Positions 54,353 through 63,436 of a stretch of 64,000 nucleotides of DNA are shown piece by piece. Made by a program: the position numbers and the translations under genes. How positions within the stretch are numbered: position 1 is the stretch's first letter; every line of letters starts with the position of its first letter. The DNA lies in the NCBI RefSeq assembly GCF_000192435.1, contig NZ_AEUD01000016.1, forward strand, positions 1 through 64,000, in the 5' to 3' direction. This DNA comes from Gordonia neofelifaecis NRRL B-59395 (GTDB lineage: Bacteria > Actinomycetota > Actinomycetes > Mycobacteriales > Mycobacteriaceae). The notes below the pieces were generated by a model that saw only the letters and a list, made by a program, of their open reading frames with translations, was not told the DNA's origin and ran no database searches.

Positions 54353-54735
54353 TGACTCGCGCCGACGAACGGGACACGGCCTCCGGCTGGGCGAAGGCCC
54401 CGCTGTGGGCCGACGATCCCGACCGCGTCGCCGCGATCGCCGATGCCACCGCGCGGGACCGCAGGCATTATCTGACCGGCGGGATGAGTGAGATCGAATG
54501 CCGCACCTGCCACGCGCACGTGCTGGTGAAGAAGACCAGTGCGCACCACACCAGTGTGCAGTGGAACGACGATGCGCTCGCGCGGTGCTCGCACATCGGC
54601 GAGATCCGAGCCGCCGGCGGCAATGCGGCGCTGCTGCCGACCTGCCCGCGGCTGTCGGCCAGCATCGACCACGGTGTCGCCGAAGGCATCATCCCGAGCG
54701 AGTCCCCCGACAGCGATCCCGACGGGTACTGGTGA
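54352..54735 (+). CDS. Rv3527-like conserved protein
   Basis: A 127-residue protein translated from a one-base overlap with kshA (TGATG). A CxxC-type pair with histidines (IECRTCHAHVLVKKTSAHH) and two further cysteines (ALARCSHIG, LPTCPRLS) suggest a metal or cluster site, perhaps an electron carrier for KshA. The gene follows kshA as Rv3527 follows Rv3526 in M. tuberculosis. Function unproven. Ends just before a convergent terminator. Confidence 0.78.
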   Translation: MTRADERDTASGWAKAPLWADDPDRVAAIADATARDRRHYLTGGMSEIECRTCHAHVLVKKTSAHHTSVQWNDDALARCSHIGEIRAAGGNAALLPTCPRLSASIDHGVAEGIIPSESPDSDPDGYW

Positions 54736-54764
54736 CAGGTACCCGATCGGCCGCCTGACGAACC

Positions 54765-54803
54765 GCCGCCGTCGACTCTGCACACCGCAGAATCGACGGC
54801 GGC
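54765..54803. terminator. Bidirectional terminator after the kshA operon
   Basis: Arms 54765-54781 and 54787-54803 form a 17-bp stem with one mismatch, followed by TTTCG. It lies between the kshA operon and the convergent LCP remnant. Confidence 0.8.
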
Positions 54804-54820
54804 TTTCGTAGTCGGACCGG

Positions 54821-55717
54821 TCAGTTGACGCACGGCACACCGGCACTGCTCGACACCGGACTCCCGGAGTCGGGCTGCGGGGCGTCGGCCGTCGCCGCGG
54901 TCGTGAGCGCATCAGTCGTCGAGTTCGTCTCCGGGGCAGTCGAATCCGAGACAGTCGGATCCGCGGTGGCGGCGGACCGCGTCGAGGGCGCCGCAGGAGT
55001 TGCCTTCACCCCGAACGCCTTCTGCACCCGCTGTCGGATGGCCGCCGGGTCGACGATGTTGACGTCCTGGCCGTCGAAGGTGCTGTAGCGGACGACGGGG
55101 AGCGTGGTGAACGTGATCCGCTGTCCCTCCACCGTGCCCATCTCCTGGATCCAGTCGACGAGATTCCATCCGGACGACAGCACCACGTTGCGCTGCGCGA
55201 CGTCGACGAGACCGTTGACCTTGTCGAGGCTGGTGAACGTGCCCGCGTCGCGGAGCCCGTTCAGCACCGACAGCATGAACGCCTGCTGCCGGTGGGTCCG
55301 GTCGAGGTCGCCGTTGTCGAGGCCGTGCCGCTGCCGGACGAAGGCCAGGGACTGCTTGGCGTTCAGCGTCTGCCTGCCGGCCTTGAAGTGCGCGCCCGAA
55401 TAGCTGTCGGAGACGGCGTGGTTCAGACACACCTCGACCCCGCCGAGGGACTTTGCGACGTCGTAGAAGCCGAACAGGCTGATCTCCGCGAAACGATCGA
55501 TCGGCACGCCCGTGAGTCGTCGAACGGTCCTGATCGTCGCGTCGCGTCCCGCTTCGCGCCCCCGGGTCTCGAGCTCGTGCGGATCGGTGACGCCCTCGTT
55601 CTGCAGCTCGGTCTCCGTCCTCGCCTTGGTCCGGCCGTAGGCCTCCTTGATCTTCGCCTCCGGCACGTCGAGTCCGTCCATCCGGACGAGGTCGTCGCGC
55701 GGGATGGAGAACGCCAC
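54821..55717 (-). CDS. LCP protein, C-terminal fragment
   Basis: A 298-residue open frame holding most of the LCP catalytic domain (AFSIPRDD, then GVEVCLNHAVSD, QSLAFVRQRHGLDNGDLDR with the conserved arginines) and a serine/threonine-rich tail ending in CVN. It begins at GTG 55717, with no membrane anchor of its own, so it is unlikely to be functional alone. Confidence 0.6.
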   Translation of the reverse strand: MAFSIPRDDLVRMDGLDVPEAKIKEAYGRTKARTETELQNEGVTDPHELETRGREAGRDATIRTVRRLTGVPIDRFAEISLFGFYDVAKSLGGVEVCLNHAVSDSYSGAHFKAGRQTLNAKQSLAFVRQRHGLDNGDLDRTHRQQAFMLSVLNGLRDAGTFTSLDKVNGLVDVAQRNVVLSSGWNLVDWIQEMGTVEGQRITFTTLPVVRYSTFDGQDVNIVDPAAIRQRVQKAFGVKATPAAPSTRSAATADPTVSDSTAPETNSTTDALTTAATADAPQPDSGSPVSSSAGVPCVN

Positions 55718-55767
55718 AATGTTCTTCCGATCGCTGCGGCGAGCAGCCTCCTCGGCCGTGCCTCTGC

Positions 55768-56259
55768 CTACGGGCTCGGGGCTCGCGGTGCGTGAGCATT
55801 GTATCCACCGTCACTGCTGTCGCCCGCGTGCAGCTCTTCGAGGATGTCCGCGGGCAGGTCCTGCCCGTTCAGATCCTTGCGCGTGTCCAGTCCCATCAGC
55901 AGGATGTTCTCCGCCCCGCCGGACGAGTGCGGGGCGTCCGCGCCGAGCGCGCTCGACACCGTGAAGCCGTCGACGAGGTGATGGGTCTCGGCCCACACCA
56001 GCCCCGAAAGCGCGATCGCGGCGCAGGAGACCACGGCGACGCCGATCCGGACCGGCCACAGCAGCGTCTTCGAGCGACGGTCGCGACGCCGCACGGTGAC
56101 CCCCTCGGGACGGCGGCGCGCCGCCCGGTTCGGCGTCTCCCAGCGCGGCACGTGGTCGCCGGCAGCGAGCCGTGCCCGGACCACCTCGCCTGCCGTCTCA
56201 CGAACCGCGGGAACCTCAGGTCGACGCCGCACAGACTCACCTCGCTCATCCGATCGCAC
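55768..56259 (-). CDS. LCP protein, N-terminal fragment
   Basis: A 163-residue open frame: a basic cytosolic tail, one membrane helix (about residues 68-90) and the first strand of the LCP domain, ending in the unrelated APRAPSP. GTG start at 56259. Lacks the catalytic arginines; probably a remnant. Confidence 0.55.
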   Translation of the reverse strand: MRSDERGESVRRRPEVPAVRETAGEVVRARLAAGDHVPRWETPNRAARRRPEGVTVRRRDRRSKTLLWPVRIGVAVVSCAAIALSGLVWAETHHLVDGFTVSSALGADAPHSSGGAENILLMGLDTRKDLNGQDLPADILEELHAGDSSDGGYNAHAPRAPSP

Positions 56260-56411
56260 ATGGCGAATCCACGGCGCAACCTCCCAGTGTCCGCGGCTAA
56301 CCTTGGGTCGTCCTTAAGTCGGCGACTGGACAGAACCGCCTCGACTATCCCCGGAAAACACCTGCTCACGCAGGGTTCGACGGATCGCCGCCGAGGTGCC
56401 ACCATGAGCCC

Positions 56412-57320
56412 ATGCCGATCGGTGAACTCACCTTCTCCTCGGCGCTGACCACGTGGCACTTCGATCTCTCGTCGACGCTTCTGGCCTGTGCCGCAGCCGT
56501 CACATATCTGTCGCTGGCGCGCGGCAGCCGTATCGGCGTCGGCTCGCGGGCCGCATTCGTCGCCGGATGCGCGGTCTGGTGGGTCACGGCGAACGGCTTC
56601 GTCGCGGTCTACGGCGAAGTGCTGTTCTGGGTGCGCGCGCTCGAGTTCGTCCTACTGACCCTCGTCGCAGGATTCCTGCTCGCGGCGGGACGACCGGTGT
56701 CGGCGATCGCATCGCACCGCCGGTCACGGTGGACGCTGGTGCACCTCGGGCGGAGCCGCGCGGCCCGATGGCTGCTGTCGCCGCTCGCGACGTCCGCCTT
56801 GATGCTCGTGACGCCGTGGCTGCTGTTCCTCAGCCCCTGGTACGCCGCCGTGAACGACGATCCGGCCGTCGACCAGGTGACCCAGACCGTCCTCGTCCTG
56901 GTCGGTGCCGTCTACTTCTACGCACGACTGCAGGTGGATCCGGTGCCCCGTCACCGGCACGCCGGGCTGTCCCTCGTGATCGCGACCGCCGAGACCCTCG
57001 GCGACGGCCTCCTCGGCGTCGCACTCTGGCAGGGCGGCGTGCTCGCGGAGGTCGTCCAGCAAGCCCTGCAACGAGATTGGGGGCCATCGCCGCGCACCGA
57101 CCAGACCATCGGAGCCGGAGTCCTCTGGGTCCTCGGCGACGTCGTCGGCCTGCCCTTCCTGATGTTCCTCTTCACCAGATGGCGGGTCGACGACGAGCGT
57201 TCCGCCGACCGCATCGACGCCGCGACCGCACCGTCCCCGGAACCGGATGGGACCGCGACCACCGAGCGCCCGTGGTTCCTCGACGACCCCGAGCTCGCCG
57301 ACCGGCTCCGCCGCCGTTGA
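56412..57320 (+). CDS. CtaG-like cytochrome c oxidase assembly membrane protein
   Basis: A 302-residue polytopic protein with about seven hydrophobic segments, LEFVLLTLVAGFLLAAGRP, LMLVTPWLLFL, TAETLGDGLLGVALWQGG. The pattern fits the Caa3-type CtaG/DUF1404-like family that assists copper insertion in oxidases. The charged tail ends PELADRLRRR. Assignment is moderate because the conserved histidines are sparse. Divergent from the LCP remnant; the gap of 152 bases shows no clear operator. Confidence 0.62.
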   Translation: MPIGELTFSSALTTWHFDLSSTLLACAAAVTYLSLARGSRIGVGSRAAFVAGCAVWWVTANGFVAVYGEVLFWVRALEFVLLTLVAGFLLAAGRPVSAIASHRRSRWTLVHLGRSRAARWLLSPLATSALMLVTPWLLFLSPWYAAVNDDPAVDQVTQTVLVLVGAVYFYARLQVDPVPRHRHAGLSLVIATAETLGDGLLGVALWQGGVLAEVVQQALQRDWGPSPRTDQTIGAGVLWVLGDVVGLPFLMFLFTRWRVDDERSADRIDAATAPSPEPDGTATTERPWFLDDPELADRLRRR

Positions 57321-57428
57321 CGCCCGATGAAATCCCCGCGATCGCCGTGGACACCGCCGCGTCGATGGAGAAGGATCAAAGGTGACGTCCATTCCAGCGA
57401 CACCCACCGCAGTGAAAGCGAGACCGTC

Positions 57429-58226
57429 ATGCCCTCCTATGCAGCCACTCCCGGCGCTCCCGTCTGGTTCGATCTGATGACCAGCGACGTCGACCGCGCC
57501 TCCGACTTCTACGGCCGACTGTTCGGCTGGACCACCGAAGACCCCTCCCCCGACTTCGGCGGGTATCGGAACTTCGTCGCCAACGGATCGCGAGTGGCCG
57601 GCCTGATGCCGATGCCCGGCTCGGAGACGTCGCCGACCAATGTGTGGGCCGTGTACTTCCGCAGCGACGACGCCGCCGCGACGTCCGAGGCCGTCACCGC
57701 AGCCGGCGGCACCGTGATCGTTCCGCCGATGCCCGTCGGCGACATGGGCACCATGGCCGTCTACATCGACCCGGCCGGCGGCGCGTTCGGCGTGTGGCAG
57801 CCGAGCACGCATCCGGGATTCGTCGAACGCGGCGAACCCGGGACGCCGTACTGGTTCGACGAGATGTCGATGGACTACGACGCATCCGCCGCGTTCTACC
57901 CCAAGGTCTTCGACTGGCAGCTGGAGGAGATCTCGAACGCTGACGGCGGGCCGGGCCGCTACGCGCAGGTGTTGGTCGACTCCGGTGCGGGCCGCGAGGG
58001 CACCGCGGGAATCATGGATGCGGCGGGCATGCTCGGCGAGGGCCACCCGTCGTTCTGGCAGGCGTACGTGACGGTCGAAGATGTCGCCGCAACCTTGGCG
58101 CAGGTGGTCGAACTGGGCGGCGAGATCCTGATGCCGGCGGACGACACCCCGTACGGCGTCCTCGCCTCGTTCAAGGATCCGATGGGAGCCGCCATCTGCA
58201 TCGCGACGCCGCCCGCAGGCATGTGA
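57429..58226 (+). CDS. Two-domain VOC (glyoxalase-fold) protein
   Basis: A 265-residue protein with two VOC modules (about 8-125 and 135-262). Each has the beta-alpha-beta3 pattern: WFDLMTSDVDRASDFYGRLFGW and YWFDEMSMDYDASAAFYPKVFDW; the second ends MGAAICIATPP. Related proteins include hydroxylases and fosfomycin/bleomycin-type resistance proteins, but no metal-ligand set is clear. The ATG at 57429 gives the domain start. It overlaps the methyltransferase gene by four bases. Confidence 0.83.
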   Translation: MPSYAATPGAPVWFDLMTSDVDRASDFYGRLFGWTTEDPSPDFGGYRNFVANGSRVAGLMPMPGSETSPTNVWAVYFRSDDAAATSEAVTAAGGTVIVPPMPVGDMGTMAVYIDPAGGAFGVWQPSTHPGFVERGEPGTPYWFDEMSMDYDASAAFYPKVFDWQLEEISNADGGPGRYAQVLVDSGAGREGTAGIMDAAGMLGEGHPSFWQAYVTVEDVAATLAQVVELGGEILMPADDTPYGVLASFKDPMGAAICIATPPAGM

Positions 58227-59095
58227 ACCACGGATCCATGGCGAACGACTCTCTCGGTCCCGACTGGACGCAGCACGGCGCCGCCTGGGCGGAGCAGGAT
58301 GCGCTCTTCGACCGGATCTTCGCTCCCGCCACCCGAGCCGTGGTCGAGGCGGCGGATCTACAGGGCACCGTGCTCGACGTCGGCTGTGGCGGCGGCACGC
58401 TGCTCGAAGCCGCGGCCGCCGCGGGCGCGACCGCCGTCGGCGTGGACATCTCGCAGGCGATGGTCGACGCCGCGGCCGCCCGCGTCCCGGCCGCCCGGGT
58501 GGTCGTCGCCGATGCGCAGACCGCAGATCTGCGGACGCTCAGCGACGGCCACGGCTTCGATCGGATCGTCTCGCGGTTCGGCGTGATGTTCTTCGACGAC
58601 CCGGTCGCCGCGTTCGGCAACATCCGCCGATCGGCCGGGCCCGACTGCCGAATGGCCTTCGTGTGTTGGCAGGAGGGGTCGAGCAATCGGATCTTCACGC
58701 TCGGCACCAGGACGCTGGTCGCCGCACTCGACGAACCCCCGGAGCGCCCCGACCCCGGTGCGCCGGGCCCGCTCGCCTTCGCCGACCGCGACTACCTCCG
58801 GTCGATTCTCGACGACTCCGGCTGGTCCGGCGTCTCGATCGAGCCGCTCACCTTCGACAGCGATTACTCGACGCCCGACGGCGCCGGCGGTCGAACCGAC
58901 GGCGTCGAGGAACGACTCGCCGTCATCCTCGCGACCAGCACCGGGCAGCTGGTGTCCGACCGAGTACGCGCTTCGCTCGGCGAGTCCGGTTGGGCAGACC
59001 TGCTCGACCGGGTACGCGCGAACCTCCGCGAGAACCTCGTGAACGGCGTGGTGTCGCACCCGAACCAGTGCTGGCTGGTCACTGCTCGCCCCTGA
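58223..59095 (+). CDS. SAM-dependent methyltransferase (UbiE type)
   Basis: A 290-residue class I methyltransferase. Motif I VLDVGCGGGTLLEAAAAAG and motif II-like VGVDISQAMVDAA are clear; post-I FDRIVSRFGVMFFDDPV follows. The start is GTG 58223 (overlap with the VOC stop, GTGA); ATG 58238 is an alternative. Substrate unknown. Possibly coupled functionally to the VOC protein, with which it forms an operon. Confidence 0.83.
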   Translation: MNHGSMANDSLGPDWTQHGAAWAEQDALFDRIFAPATRAVVEAADLQGTVLDVGCGGGTLLEAAAAAGATAVGVDISQAMVDAAAARVPAARVVVADAQTADLRTLSDGHGFDRIVSRFGVMFFDDPVAAFGNIRRSAGPDCRMAFVCWQEGSSNRIFTLGTRTLVAALDEPPERPDPGAPGPLAFADRDYLRSILDDSGWSGVSIEPLTFDSDYSTPDGAGGRTDGVEERLAVILATSTGQLVSDRVRASLGESGWADLLDRVRANLRENLVNGVVSHPNQCWLVTARP

Positions 59096-59105
59096 AGCCA
59101 GACCT

Positions 59106-59144
59106 GCGATGAATCTGCGCCCCTGACGGGCGCAGATTCATCGC
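59106..59144. terminator. Bidirectional terminator, 17-bp perfect stem
   Basis: Arms 59106-59122 and 59128-59144 with a 5-base loop, between the convergent methyltransferase and FAD-protein genes. Its arm differs by a single base from the hairpin at 32727-32767. Confidence 0.85.
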
Positions 59145-59161
59145 GAGTTCGGCAGGTCGGC

Positions 59162-60598
59162 TCAGGCGGTCGCGCGAGCCGCGGCGTCCCGGCCCGACAC
59201 ACGGCCGAAGGCCAGCGCGTCGGCGATGTGGAAGCCGCCGTCCTTGGCCCAGCTGTAGGTGGAGCTGACCTCACCCGCGGCGTACAGTCCGTCGATGACC
59301 GATCCGTCGGTGCGCAGCACCCGCGAGCGCCCGTCGCGCCGCGGCCCGCCGTTGCTCCAGCCGAGCAGCGGCGTGACGCGCAGGGCGTAGAACGGTCCCT
59401 GCTGCACGGGCGCGAGCATCTGCGGGTCGCGCCCGAAGTGATCGTCGCGGCCGGCCGCGCAGGCTTCGTTGTAACCCGCAACTGTGCGCTCGAGCACCTC
59501 CGGATCGAGCCCGATCCGGTCGGCGAGTTCGGCGATCGAATCCGCACGGACGATGAGTCCGGACTCGACCTCCGCGGTGTTGTCGGCGCTCCAACTCGTC
59601 TCCATCATCAGCATGTTCCAGCCGACGGGGAGGACATCGGAGGTCGGGCTCAACGGGCCGGAGGCACGGACCTGCTCGTCGAAGACGAGATGGAATCCCT
59701 TGGTGGGAAACAGTTCGTATCCGCCGGCACGCTTGGTGTGGCCGTGCTTCGGCGGTGCGGTCTCGTCGATGAATCGACGACCGTCGTCGCCCACCCAGAG
59801 GTAGTTCTGGGCGGCCCAGAGCGCGAGGTAGTGGCCGAACTCGTCGTCGCCCCGGACGCCGGTGATGGTCATCATGTTGTCCATGTGCCACAGGTCGGCC
59901 CCGACGGCCTGCGCCATCAGGTGTCCGTCGCCGGTCGACGACGGCGACCCCCAGAGCACGTGGTCCTCCACGCGGAGGTAGTCGCGAACCATCTGCGGAT
60001 TCGCCGAGAATCCGCCGGTGGCGAGCACGACCCCGCCGCGCGCGCCGATCCGCGAGCGGCCGTCCGAGGTCTCGACCTCGACTCCGACCACCGCATCACC
60101 GTCGGTGATCAACTCGACGGCCCGGGTCTCATGCCGCACCTCGATGTCGCGTGCGGCGAGGGCGTCGCTGAGGAAGCCGTACAGCAGTCCGTTGCCCATC
60201 CGGCCCGCGATGGTGTCCATCCCGGCGTAGCAGTCCTGCCCGTCGAGGTCGGTGAACTCGGGTTCGGTGTGGTACTCCCCGCTCATCCCCACCTCCGCTC
60301 CGAGGCCGGTCAGCCAGTCCGACAGCCCGACGGTGTTCTCCGCCCACGCCGAGACCACGTCGTCTGCCACCGGGAACGGACCGTTCAGCGAACGCAGGAA
60401 GACCTCCGCGCGCTTGGGATCGGTGTTGACGAACCATCCCCCGCCGGACACGCGGGTGTTTCCACCCGCGACCTCCGCGGCGGCCTTCTCGATCACCAGC
60501 ACCGACGCTCCGGCAGCTGCGGCTTCGAGTGCGGTCGCCGACCCGGCCGCACCGGAACCCACCACCACGACGTCGTACCGCTCGTCGAACTCCGCCAT
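59162..60598 (-). CDS. FAD-binding dehydrogenase of the KstD/fumarate-reductase family
   Basis: A 478-residue flavoprotein. VVVGSGAAGSATALEAAAAG is the FAD dinucleotide fold at about residue 10, GGNTRVSGGGWFVN the second loop, and GWSNGGPRRD plus YAAGEVSSTYSW the C-terminal FAD segment. Related to KstD, FrdA and flavocytochrome c proteins, but lacks the KstD C-terminal GHTYAGPGATIGPA. Substrate may be an unsaturated keto acid or a steroid. ATG 60598 chosen by homology; divergent from kstD, with KstR-type boxes between them. Confidence 0.83.
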   Translation of the reverse strand: MAEFDERYDVVVVGSGAAGSATALEAAAAGASVLVIEKAAAEVAGGNTRVSGGGWFVNTDPKRAEVFLRSLNGPFPVADDVVSAWAENTVGLSDWLTGLGAEVGMSGEYHTEPEFTDLDGQDCYAGMDTIAGRMGNGLLYGFLSDALAARDIEVRHETRAVELITDGDAVVGVEVETSDGRSRIGARGGVVLATGGFSANPQMVRDYLRVEDHVLWGSPSSTGDGHLMAQAVGADLWHMDNMMTITGVRGDDEFGHYLALWAAQNYLWVGDDGRRFIDETAPPKHGHTKRAGGYELFPTKGFHLVFDEQVRASGPLSPTSDVLPVGWNMLMMETSWSADNTAEVESGLIVRADSIAELADRIGLDPEVLERTVAGYNEACAAGRDDHFGRDPQMLAPVQQGPFYALRVTPLLGWSNGGPRRDGRSRVLRTDGSVIDGLYAAGEVSSTYSWAKDGGFHIADALAFGRVSGRDAAARATA

Positions 60599-60755
60599 CG
60601 TGCATCGCCTCAATCCGTACTCATCCGTACCTCTGCTCGGCACGGCAGGTAGGGAAAAGCTAGAGCCACCAGGCGGGTGTGACGCGAGCCGTTCCCACGC
60701 AGTGGGACGGGTGGATGCGCTCTCCCCGTCGGCCGGATAACTCGCCGCTTTCAGT

Positions 60756-60796
60756 GAGAACATGTTCTAGTTTAGGCTGTTCTGCAACACGTTCTA
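60756..60796. promoter_or_regulatory. Two KstR-type boxes upstream of kstD
   Basis: GAGAACATGTTCTA at 60756-60769 (core AGAACATGTTCT is a perfect palindrome) and TGCAACACGTTCTA at 60783-60796, which matches TnnAACnnGTTnnA fully. Centres are 27 bp apart. They could control kstD and the divergent FAD-dehydrogenase gene. Confidence 0.75.
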
Positions 60797-60839
60797 CTTT
60801 CGCGCGACAGGCGCGAGCACGCAGACGAAGGGGAAGAGC

Positions 60840-62558
60840 ATGACCGCCGAAGCCTTGGATCCGGAAACATTCGACGTCATCGTGGTGGGAGCCGGCGGCG
60901 CCGGCCTCGCCGCCGCACTGACCGCGGCGAGCAAGGGCCTCAAGACCGTCCTGATCGAGAAGTCGCCGTACTGGGGCGGATCGACCTCCCGCTCGGGCGG
61001 CGGGGTGTGGATCCCGAACAACTCCGTTCTCAAGCGGGACGGCGTCGAAGACACTCCGGACGAGGCTCGCCGCTACGCACACGCGATCATCGGTGATCAC
61101 GCGCCGGCCGAGCGCATCGACACGTACATCGACCGCGGACCGGAAGCGCTCGACTACATGATCGCCCACGCTCCGCTGGAGCTGGAGTGGGTGAAGGGCT
61201 ACTCGGACTACTACCCGGAGGCCCCGGGCGGTCGCGCCATGGGCCGCTCGGTCGAGCCGAAGCCCTTCGACGCCCGCCGCCTCGGCGACGACCTCGCCAC
61301 CCTGCATCCCCAGTACACCAAGGCACCGCTGAACATGGTGGTGCTGCAGTCCGACTACCGCTGGCTCAACACCGGCTTCCGCAACTGGCGCGGACCGGCC
61401 CGCATGGCGAAGGTCGGCGCCCGCTTCTTCTGGGCGCGGAGCCGCGGCAAGAAGATGATCGCGATGGGCGCGGCTCTGGCCGCCGAGTTGCTGCTCGGCT
61501 GCCGCGAGGCCGGCGTCGACATCCGGCTGAACACCCCGCTGACCGAACTCGTCACCGTCGACGGCGCCGTCGTCGGCGTGAAGGTCGGCACCGGGGAGGA
61601 CGGTGCGACCACCGAGCTCCGCGCCCGCTACGGTGTGATCCTCGGCAGCGGCGGATTCGAGCACAACCCGGAGATGCGGGCCAAGTACCAGCGCGCGCCG
61701 ATCGGCAGCGAGTGGACCACCGGTGCGCCGTCGAACACCGGTGACGGCATCAACGCCGCGCTGGCGGCCGGCGCCGAGGTCTCTCTGATGGACGATGCCT
61801 GGTGGGGTCCGACCATCCCGCTGCCGAAGGGTCCGTGGTTCGCACTGTCGGAGCGTTCGGTGCCGGGTACCTTCATCGTCAACACTCGCGGCGAGCGGTT
61901 CATGAACGAATCGCTGCCCTACGTCGAAGCGGTGCACGAGATGTACGGCGGCGAGTTCGGCCAGGGCGACGGACCGGGCGAGAACGTCCCGGGTTGGCTG
62001 ATCTTCGACCAGCGCTGCCGCAACCGTTACCTGTTCGCGGGCATCACCGCACGACAGCCGCTGCCGAAGAGCTGGCTGAAGTCGGGAGTCGTCGTCAAGG
62101 CCGAGACGCTCGACGAGCTGGCCGAGAAGACGGGTCTGCCCGCCGACAAGCTGCGGGCGACCACCGACCGGTTCAACGGATTCGCCCGCAGCGGCAAGGA
62201 CGAGGACTTCCACCGGGGTGACAGCTCCTACGACCACTACTACGGCGACATCACCAACAAGCCGAACCCCAGCCTGGGCGTGGTCGACAAGGCACCGTTC
62301 TACGCAGTGAAGATGGTTCCGGGCGATCTCGGCACCAAGGGCGGCATCAACACCGACATTGCGGCCCGCGCGTTGCGTGCAGACGGTAGCGTCATCGAAG
62401 GTCTCTACGCCGCGGGCAACACCAGCGCCCCGGTGATGGGCCACACTTACGCCGGTCCCGGCGCGACCATCGGTCCAGCCATCGTGTTCGGATACCTGGC
62501 CGCACTGGACGCCGTCGAAAAAGCCAAAAACGCCAGTGTTTCGCATGCAGGAGCTTGA
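60840..62558 (+). CDS. kstD: 3-oxosteroid 1-dehydrogenase
   Basis: A 572-residue FAD enzyme. VVGAGGAGLAAALTAASKG at residues 15-33 is the FAD site, PYWGGSTSRSGGGVWIPNN the second, and MGHTYAGPGATIGPA near 535 the C-terminal signature. It introduces the 1,2 double bond in ring A and acts with KshA to open ring B. Preceded by KstR-type boxes; the MaoC-like gene follows four bases after its stop. Counterpart of Rv3537. Confidence 0.94.
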   Translation: MTAEALDPETFDVIVVGAGGAGLAAALTAASKGLKTVLIEKSPYWGGSTSRSGGGVWIPNNSVLKRDGVEDTPDEARRYAHAIIGDHAPAERIDTYIDRGPEALDYMIAHAPLELEWVKGYSDYYPEAPGGRAMGRSVEPKPFDARRLGDDLATLHPQYTKAPLNMVVLQSDYRWLNTGFRNWRGPARMAKVGARFFWARSRGKKMIAMGAALAAELLLGCREAGVDIRLNTPLTELVTVDGAVVGVKVGTGEDGATTELRARYGVILGSGGFEHNPEMRAKYQRAPIGSEWTTGAPSNTGDGINAALAAGAEVSLMDDAWWGPTIPLPKGPWFALSERSVPGTFIVNTRGERFMNESLPYVEAVHEMYGGEFGQGDGPGENVPGWLIFDQRCRNRYLFAGITARQPLPKSWLKSGVVVKAETLDELAEKTGLPADKLRATTDRFNGFARSGKDEDFHRGDSSYDHYYGDITNKPNPSLGVVDKAPFYAVKMVPGDLGTKGGINTDIAARALRADGSVIEGLYAAGNTSAPVMGHTYAGPGATIGPAIVFGYLAALDAVEKAKNASVSHAGA

Positions 62559-62561
62559 TTC

Positions 62562-63422
62562 ATGCCAATTGATCCCTCAGTAGCCGTGGGTGCCGACCTC
62601 GGTGAGGTCACCTTCTCGTGGACTCCGCGCGAGGTCGCCCTCTACAACCTCGCCGTCGGCGGCGCGCACGACCCGATGGACACCGTCGGACTGCAGTACA
62701 TCCACGACTCCGCGCCGAAGGTGCTGCCGTCGTTCGCCACGGTCGCGGCGACGTTCAACGCCACCGAGGCGCCGAAGGTCGTCTTCCCGGGTGTCGACAT
62801 CGATCTGTCGAAGGTGGTCCACGGAGCGCAGCAGGTGCGCGTCCACCGTCCGCTGCCGGCCAGCGGCACCGCGACCACCCGCACCCGGATCGCCGAGGTC
62901 CAGGACAAGGGCTCGGCCGCCGTCATCATCCAGGAGTCGGTGACCGTCGACGAGAAGGGTGAGCCGCTGTGGACCGCACGTTCGTCGATCTTCGCGAAGG
63001 GCGAGGGCGGGTTCGGCGGCGACCGCGGATCGTCGACCAAGGTCGAGTTGCCCGATCGTGCCGCCGATCACGAGATCCTGGTGCCGACTCAGCCGAATCA
63101 GGCCCTTCTGTACCGGCTCTGCGGCGACCGCAACCCTCTCCACAGCGACCCGGAGTTCGCGGCCGGGGCCGGGTTCCCGCGCCCGATTCTGCATGGACTG
63201 TGCACCTACGGCAGCGTGTGCCGCGCCGTCGTCGACGAGATCTTCGCCGGTGACGTTGCCGCAGTTGCGGATTACGGAGTGAGCTTCGCCGGCGTTGTGT
63301 TCCCCGGCGAGACGCTCCGAGTCCGAGCCTGGGAAGATGGCGATCGACTGCTCGTGGCCACCACGATCGTCGACCGTGACGACGCTCCCGCCCTGGGCAA
63401 CGTCGTGTTCATCAAATCCTGA
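62562..63422 (+). CDS. MaoC-type enoyl-CoA hydratase, Rv3538-like
   Basis: A 286-residue double hot-dog protein. The hydratase-2 signature (LCGDRNPLHSDPEFAAGAGFPRPILHG) is in the C-terminal half, with the catalytic Asp/His in GDRNPLH. The N-terminal half is the degenerate domain. Adjacent to kstD as Rv3538 (Hsd4B/ChsH3) is, it would hydrate an enoyl-CoA of the steroid side chain. Four bases downstream of kstD. Confidence 0.88.
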   Translation: MPIDPSVAVGADLGEVTFSWTPREVALYNLAVGGAHDPMDTVGLQYIHDSAPKVLPSFATVAATFNATEAPKVVFPGVDIDLSKVVHGAQQVRVHRPLPASGTATTRTRIAEVQDKGSAAVIIQESVTVDEKGEPLWTARSSIFAKGEGGFGGDRGSSTKVELPDRAADHEILVPTQPNQALLYRLCGDRNPLHSDPEFAAGAGFPRPILHGLCTYGSVCRAVVDEIFAGDVAAVADYGVSFAGVVFPGETLRVRAWEDGDRLLVATTIVDRDDAPALGNVVFIKS

Positions 63423-63436
63423 CTGAAAGGCTCGGC

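Larger units (their letters stand above)
54821..56259 (-). pseudogene. Disrupted LytR-CpsA-Psr (LCP) family gene
   Basis: LCP proteins attach arabinogalactan or teichoic-type polymers to peptidoglycan. The N-terminal part (56259-55768) has a basic cytosolic segment, one membrane helix and the LCP start ENILLMGLDTRKDLNGQ, then HAGDSSDGGYNA, and stops. The C-terminal part (55717-54821) resumes in another frame at VAFSIPRDDLV and continues with the family core to the end. Between GGY and VAFS lie 83 bases instead of about 50, and no frame encodes the expected hydrophobic strand (typically like NTLMLLHVP). Either a real insertion-type inactivation or a sequencing problem. Confidence 0.72.
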
